Below, in pieces: positions 5,912-8,510 of a stretch of 8,510 nt of DNA. The stretch is taken from positions 1-8,510 of the forward strand of contig QMSL01000053.1 of assembly GCA_003649665.1 (NCBI GenBank), written 5' to 3'. The stretch's first letter is position 1, and each line of letters begins with the position of its first letter. The notes below the pieces were generated by a model that worked only from the letters and a program-made list of their open reading frames with translations, searched no databases and was not told the origin of the DNA. A program made the translations under genes and the position numbers. The DNA comes from Thermoprotei archaeon. GTDB lineage: Archaea > Thermoproteota > Thermoprotei > QMSL01 > B3-G16.

Positions 5912-5931
5912 TAGAGATCATAATCTGGCAT

Positions 5932-7242
5932 GTGAGAAGGAAAGTTGCCATAGTGATTCCTTACTTAAGGCATAATAGATTCAGTTATAATGTCATCCTT
6001 GCTGCCCTTGAGAAGGAGAATATACACATTCCAGTATACCTCATCAGGAGTAAGACATATGACTTTATAGAGGAAATTCATGGTCTTGCGAAGAAGTATG
6101 ATGTTTTAGTACTGGCAATTAGCATCATGACCACACAGATAGTAGATATGTTGGATGAGATAAGAAAAATTAACAAAATGAGGCCTAACAATGTGATAAG
6201 CGTAGCAGGCGGACCTCATCCAAGTGGAGATCCATGTGGTACTCTTGATCTTGGATTTGATTTTGTCTTCATAGGAGAGGCAGAGATGAGCTTTTCTGAT
6301 TTCATAATGAAGCTCATTGATAACGAAGATGTATTCAGTACTAAAGGCATTAGTTATAAACATAATGGTGAGTATTTCATGACAGAAAGACCTCCTCCCA
6401 TAGATCTAAACGAATATCCACCCTTCCCAGTTGGAATGAGAATGTTCAATCCAATTGAGATAACTCGGGGATGCCCTTATGCATGTCGATATTGTCAAGT
6501 AACATATCTTCATGGTGCAAGACCAAGACATAGAGATATAGAGAGGATTCTGGAATATTGTGAAGTGATGATTAAAGCAAATAAAAAGGACTTGAGATTC
6601 ATATCGCCTAATTCGTTCGGCTATGGAAGCATAGATGGGAGAAATGTGAATTACGATGCGTTAGCAGAGCTCATAGATAAGCTATACAGTTTAGTTAAGA
6701 AGGAGGGAGGACGAATATTCTTCGGAAGCTTCCCCAGTGAGGTAAGGCCAGATTTCGTGGACGAGGACGTATTGAGAATAATCAAAGGGAAGGTAGCTAA
6801 TCGTAGGATAATAGTAGGCGCTCAGTCCGGATCAGATGAGATATTAAAGAAAATACATAGGGGACATACTGTAGAGGATATAATAAACGCTGTGGAGATA
6901 ATTCAAAGATATGGTTTTAGGGCTGACGTAGACTTTATTTTCGGCCTTCCAGGCGAGAAGGAGGAGGATCTAGTAAAAACTGAAAGGATTATTCAAGAAT
7001 TAGTTAAAATGGGAGCTAGGATTCACGCTCATACGTTCATACCGCTTCCTGGAACGCCTTTTTACAAAGAGGCGCCAGGTAAAATTCCAAAGAGGATAAA
7101 GAAGCTCCTTTACAGATTAACAGGAAAAGGACACCTTTATGGCTATTGGGAAAGCCAAGAGAGATTAGCTCGTAAAATAGTTGAATTACGAGAAAGAGGG
7201 ATAATTAAAGCTGATGTAAGACCTAAGCTCGTCAAGCAATAA
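5932..7242 (+). CDS. B12-binding/radical SAM protein, MJ_1487 (TIGR04013) type
   Basis: The 436-aa protein has an N-terminal B12-binding-like Rossmann domain (about 1-135: KVAIVIPYL, DVLVLAIS, VAGGPHPSG, DFVFIGEAE) and then a radical SAM core. The [4Fe-4S] cluster motif is C181-PYA-C185-RY-C188, preceded by EITRGCP. Later core signatures are GAQSGSDEILKKIHRGH (the GxESGS-like segment) and DFIFGLPGEKEED (substrate/SAM-binding strand). The classic DxHxxG cobalamin loop is not seen, as in many of these proteins, so cobalamin use is family-based inference. The arrangement is that of B12-dependent methyltransferases and methylthiotransferase-like enzymes; the substrate is unknown. The start is GTG 5932; the overlapping ATG at 5930 is out of frame and stops at once, and a TATA box predicts a leaderless transcript. 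Confidence 0.92.
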   Translation: MRRKVAIVIPYLRHNRFSYNVILAALEKENIHIPVYLIRSKTYDFIEEIHGLAKKYDVLVLAISIMTTQIVDMLDEIRKINKMRPNNVISVAGGPHPSGDPCGTLDLGFDFVFIGEAEMSFSDFIMKLIDNEDVFSTKGISYKHNGEYFMTERPPPIDLNEYPPFPVGMRMFNPIEITRGCPYACRYCQVTYLHGARPRHRDIERILEYCEVMIKANKKDLRFISPNSFGYGSIDGRNVNYDALAELIDKLYSLVKKEGGRIFFGSFPSEVRPDFVDEDVLRIIKGKVANRRIIVGAQSGSDEILKKIHRGHTVEDIINAVEIIQRYGFRADVDFIFGLPGEKEEDLVKTERIIQELVKMGARIHAHTFIPLPGTPFYKEAPGKIPKRIKKLLYRLTGKGHLYGYWESQERLARKIVELRERGIIKADVRPKLVKQ

Positions 7243-7272
7243 TGGAGCGCTTTACGTAGGTAAATAATATGA

Positions 7273-7290
7273 TTTACTATACAAAGTAAA
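7273..7290. repeat. 6-bp inverted repeat just before the RNA promoter
   Basis: TTTACT (7273-7278) and AGTAAA (7285-7290) are perfect inverted copies with a 6-nt spacer. The element sits 7 bp upstream of the TATA box of the structured RNA and 31 bp after the radical SAM stop. It could be an operator or part of the upstream transcript's 3' end. Confidence 0.35.
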
Positions 7291-7297
7291 GGATAAG

Positions 7298-7308
7298 TTT
7301 TTATATAA
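7298..7308 (+). promoter_or_regulatory. TATA box of the structured RNA
   Basis: TTTTTATATAA with a purine-rich upstream stretch (AAAGGATAAG), which could act as BRE. Its centre is 26 bp before G7329, the first base of the terminal stem of the RNA. The match between predicted transcript start and first paired base supports an independent RNA gene. Confidence 0.65.
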
Positions 7309-7328
7309 CTTGTGCTAAATTAACTAAT

Positions 7329-7409
7329 GACCGAGGGCCCCACTCACAAGGGTGGTGACTCCCCTTAGGAGTCGTAAACTAGTGCGTGAGTGGGTAGCCC
7401 AATGAGGTC
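7329..7409 (+). ncRNA. Structured RNA with a terminal kink-turn, class unknown
   Basis: The 81-nt segment folds by eye into one long hairpin. GACC 7329-7332 pairs with GGTC 7406-7409; GA 7333-7334 faces GA 7404-7405 as tandem sheared pairs; AAT 7401-7403 is a 3-nt bulge; GGGC 7335-7338 pairs with GCCC 7397-7400. Together these form a standard kink-turn, the motif bound by archaeal L7Ae. After a TA bulge (7395-7396), nine perfect pairs join 7339-7347 to 7386-7394. A large internal loop (AAGGGTGGT against GTAAACTAGTGC) leads to an apical hairpin GACTCC/GGAGTC (7357-7362 with 7368-7373) with loop CCTTA. It is GC-rich in an AT-rich gap, has its own TATA box, and has no open frame. It is not a tRNA, 5S, SRP or RNase P RNA, and lacks C/D boxes and a correctly placed ACA. 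A leader element for the gene at 7495 is the alternative. Confidence 0.8.
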
Positions 7410-7417
7410 GTTCTTCT
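7410..7417 (+). terminator. Possible U-rich terminator of the structured RNA
   Basis: GTTCTTCT follows the last paired base directly. Archaeal terminators are U-rich runs without need for a hairpin, but this one is short and interrupted. Confidence 0.3.
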
Positions 7418-7440
7418 ACATAAGCATTAATGATAAAATA

Positions 7441-7450
7441 AATTTATTAA
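7441..7450 (+). promoter_or_regulatory. TATA-like element of the small membrane protein gene
   Basis: AATTTATTAA predicts a transcript start near 7471 and a leader of about 24 nt that includes the SD. If real, it separates this gene from the structured RNA. Confidence 0.4.
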
Positions 7451-7483
7451 GTATTGGTTACTAACTTAAGATTGTTATTACGT

Positions 7484-7490
7484 GGTGAGG
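7484..7490 (+). promoter_or_regulatory. Shine-Dalgarno site of the small membrane protein gene
   Basis: GGTGAGG lies 4 nt before the ATG at 7495, with GGTGA at 6 nt. It is the strongest SD-like site in this part of the window and is good evidence that the short gene is translated. Confidence 0.6.
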
Positions 7491-7494
7491 AGTA

Positions 7495-7743
7495 ATGTTC
7501 GTTAGTCTAATGACCTTGACTTTAATCTTATGGGTTATGATATTTATGGGACTAATTCTCTCTGAATGGAAATTAAGAGGAAGGGTCACAGGTATAATTG
7601 GTAAGGCATTAGTAGCAACTATCTTCGCTCCCGTTATTGCTACTGCGCTAATCCTGTTCACAAGTGTGCTCTTGATAGGCATAATGGCTTTATTGATATT
7701 ATTAGTAATAATGGCAATAATGAAGATATTAGCCAGATTATGA
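7495..7743 (+). CDS. Small integral membrane protein, 82 aa, unrecognised
   Basis: No family is recognised. The protein is almost wholly hydrophobic: a first membrane helix at about 3-22 (ending GLIL), a short polar, positively charged turn at 23-37 (SEWKLRGRVTGIIGK), then a long hydrophobic stretch at 38-76 that could form two tight helices (about 38-56 and 57-76), ending KILARL. Charge placement suggests that the central loop lies on the cytoplasmic side. There are no cysteines or histidines and only one acidic residue (E24), so there is no visible catalytic or metal site. The reality of the gene rests on a good SD, a TATA-like element and membrane-protein composition, not on homology. It lies between the structured RNA and serS. 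Confidence 0.7.
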   Translation: MFVSLMTLTLILWVMIFMGLILSEWKLRGRVTGIIGKALVATIFAPVIATALILFTSVLLIGIMALLILLVIMAIMKILARL

Positions 7744-7796
7744 TTAACAATACATGATGGGAACATGAGTCCACTCACTTATTGATATGTTAAGGG

Positions 7797-7805
7797 TTTT
7801 AATTT
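7797..7805 (+). terminator. Possible T-rich terminator after the membrane protein gene
   Basis: TTTTAATTT lies 54 bp after the stop at 7743 and just before the serS promoter. The run is broken, so confidence is low. Confidence 0.25.
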
Positions 7806-7817
7806 CGCTAGCAAAAG

Positions 7818-7828
7818 TTATATTTAAA
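7818..7828 (+). promoter_or_regulatory. TATA box of serS
   Basis: TTATATTTAAA predicts a transcript start near 7850 and a leader of about 14 nt without a clear SD. Confidence 0.55.
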
Positions 7829-7863
7829 AGTATTTGAAAAAAGAAAACCTAGGTTACCAGACC

Positions 7864-8510
7864 ATGTGGAGCATATTGTACTATTTACGCAATGATCCTG
7901 AAAAGCTAAGAGAATCGCAGAGAAAGAGAGGATTGGATCCTAGTATCGTAGACATAGCGATAAAATACGATAAGGAGTGGAGACGAAAGCTTACGGAGTT
8001 GAATAAACTAAGACATAAGCATAATGTGATAAGTAAGGAAATAGCGAGGTTAAAGGGAGAGGAGAGGAAGAGGAAGATAGAAGAGGCGAAGAGGATTTTA
8101 AAGGAGATAGAGAGATTAGAACGTGAAGTAGAAGAACTTAAGGGAAAGAGGGATGAAGTACTTCTAAGCCTTCCTAATATAGTGGATGATGATGTACCAA
8201 TAGGGGAGGATGAAAGCGATAACGTGCCTATATACTTCTATGGACGTCCTAAGGTATGGAGAGGCTATCTTAGTTCATTTTTAGAGCAAACCAAAGGGCA
8301 CAACGTGGAATACGAGATAATAGATTGGAAACCAATGAGTCAGTATGATATGCTAAAGTTCCTAGGAAAGGCGGATACCGAGAAGGCAGCAAAGGTCTCT
8401 GGTTCGAGATTTTACTACCTCTTCGACGATTTAGTATGGCTTGAATTCGCCTTAATAATGTATGCTATAGACTATCTAGTTAAGAAAGGCTATAGACTTG
8501 TTGAACCACC
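7864..8510 (+). CDS. serS: Seryl-tRNA synthetase, N-terminal part (cut by window end)
   Basis: A class II synthetase that charges tRNA-Ser. About 215 codons are visible and the frame is open at the window edge. Residues 1-30 (MWSILYYLRNDPEKLRESQRKRG) and the long, highly charged coiled coil at about 35-105 are the tRNA-binding arm of the common (bacterial/eukaryotic/archaeal) SerRS. LLSLPNIVDDDVPIGEDE follows, as in the family, and then the start of the catalytic domain with KVSGSRFYYLFDDLVWLEFAL (GSR at 180-182) leading into the motif 1 helix. This is not the divergent methanogen-type SerRS. The start is ATG 7864, supported by the N-terminal match and a TATA box. The catalytic motifs 2 and 3 lie beyond the window. 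Confidence 0.95.
   Translation, partial: MWSILYYLRNDPEKLRESQRKRGLDPSIVDIAIKYDKEWRRKLTELNKLRHKHNVISKEIARLKGEERKRKIEEAKRILKEIERLEREVEELKGKRDEVLLSLPNIVDDDVPIGEDESDNVPIYFYGRPKVWRGYLSSFLEQTKGHNVEYEIIDWKPMSQYDMLKFLGKADTEKAAKVSGSRFYYLFDDLVWLEFALIMYAIDYLVKKGYRLVEP

Noticed and set aside
5056..7242. Mycofactocin-like or other peptide-maturation cluster (creatininase-type MftE with a radical SAM enzyme)
   Set aside because: The radical SAM enzyme is of the B12-binding type without a SPASM domain, the genes are divergent, and no precursor peptide is visible nearby.
7329..7409. Structured RNA as a fluoride or other known riboswitch
   Set aside because: The conserved bases I know for the fluoride motif do not line up, and the next gene is not a recognisable CrcB or other standard riboswitch target.
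7329..7420. Structured RNA as an H/ACA guide
   Set aside because: The kink-turn is at the base rather than between pocket and tip, the stem below the loop is too long (about 17 pairs with bulges), and the nearest ACA is about 8 nt beyond the stem rather than directly after it.
7461..7778. 105-aa open frame on the minus strand opposite the small membrane protein
   Set aside because: It is a shadow frame: no SD or promoter, and the plus-strand frame has both plus coherent membrane-protein composition.

Overview
The window looks like chromosomal DNA from a hyperthermophilic or thermophilic archaeon, most likely in the Thermoproteota (crenarchaeal grade). Reasons: an archaeal XPB helicase with its Bax1 nuclease partner, an archaeal Elf1-type zinc-ribbon protein, a B12-binding/radical SAM protein of the MJ_1487 type, AT-rich DNA with heavy use of AGA/AGG (Arg) and ATA (Ile), TATA boxes about 26 bp before inferred transcript starts, and a mix of leaderless genes and genes with GAGGTG-type Shine-Dalgarno (SD) sites. 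I cannot fix the order or genus. There are no insertion sequences, CRISPR arrays, tRNAs or rRNAs.

Layout. 1-318 (+): 3' end of an unrecognised gene. 354-1970 and 1967-3208 (+): XPB and Bax1, translationally coupled by an ATGA overlap, a DNA-repair type helicase-nuclease pair. 3168-3866 (-): unrecognised coiled-coil protein whose 3' end overlaps the end of bax1 by 41 bp. 3867-4086: non-coding, with TATA-like elements and a 9-bp direct repeat. 4087-4479 (-): Elf1-like transcription elongation factor, divergent from 4548-5045 (+), a phosphoribosyltransferase, across a 68-bp promoter region. 5056-5826 (-): creatininase-family amidohydrolase, convergent with the phosphoribosyltransferase and divergent from 5932-7242 (+), the B12-binding/radical SAM enzyme. 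7329-7409 (+): a strongly structured RNA of about 81 nt with its own TATA box. 7495-7743 (+): a small membrane protein. 7864-8510 (+): 5' part of seryl-tRNA synthetase, cut by the window edge.

Functionally this is mostly information-processing housekeeping (repair, transcription elongation, tRNA charging) mixed with small-molecule enzymes of unassigned substrate. The genes are mainly single transcription units, apart from xpb-bax1.

Two things stand out. First, the RNA at 7329-7409 folds on paper into a long hairpin whose base is a textbook kink-turn (C stem, 3-nt bulge AAT, tandem G.A pairs, NC stem), so it is a likely L7Ae-binding RNA that I cannot assign to a known class. Second, the elf1 gene has a perfect 16-bp inverted repeat: one arm is the predicted 5' leader plus start codon, the other its last codons, so the mRNA could close on itself and hide its own start. 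All calls rest on reading the sequence; no database search was possible.
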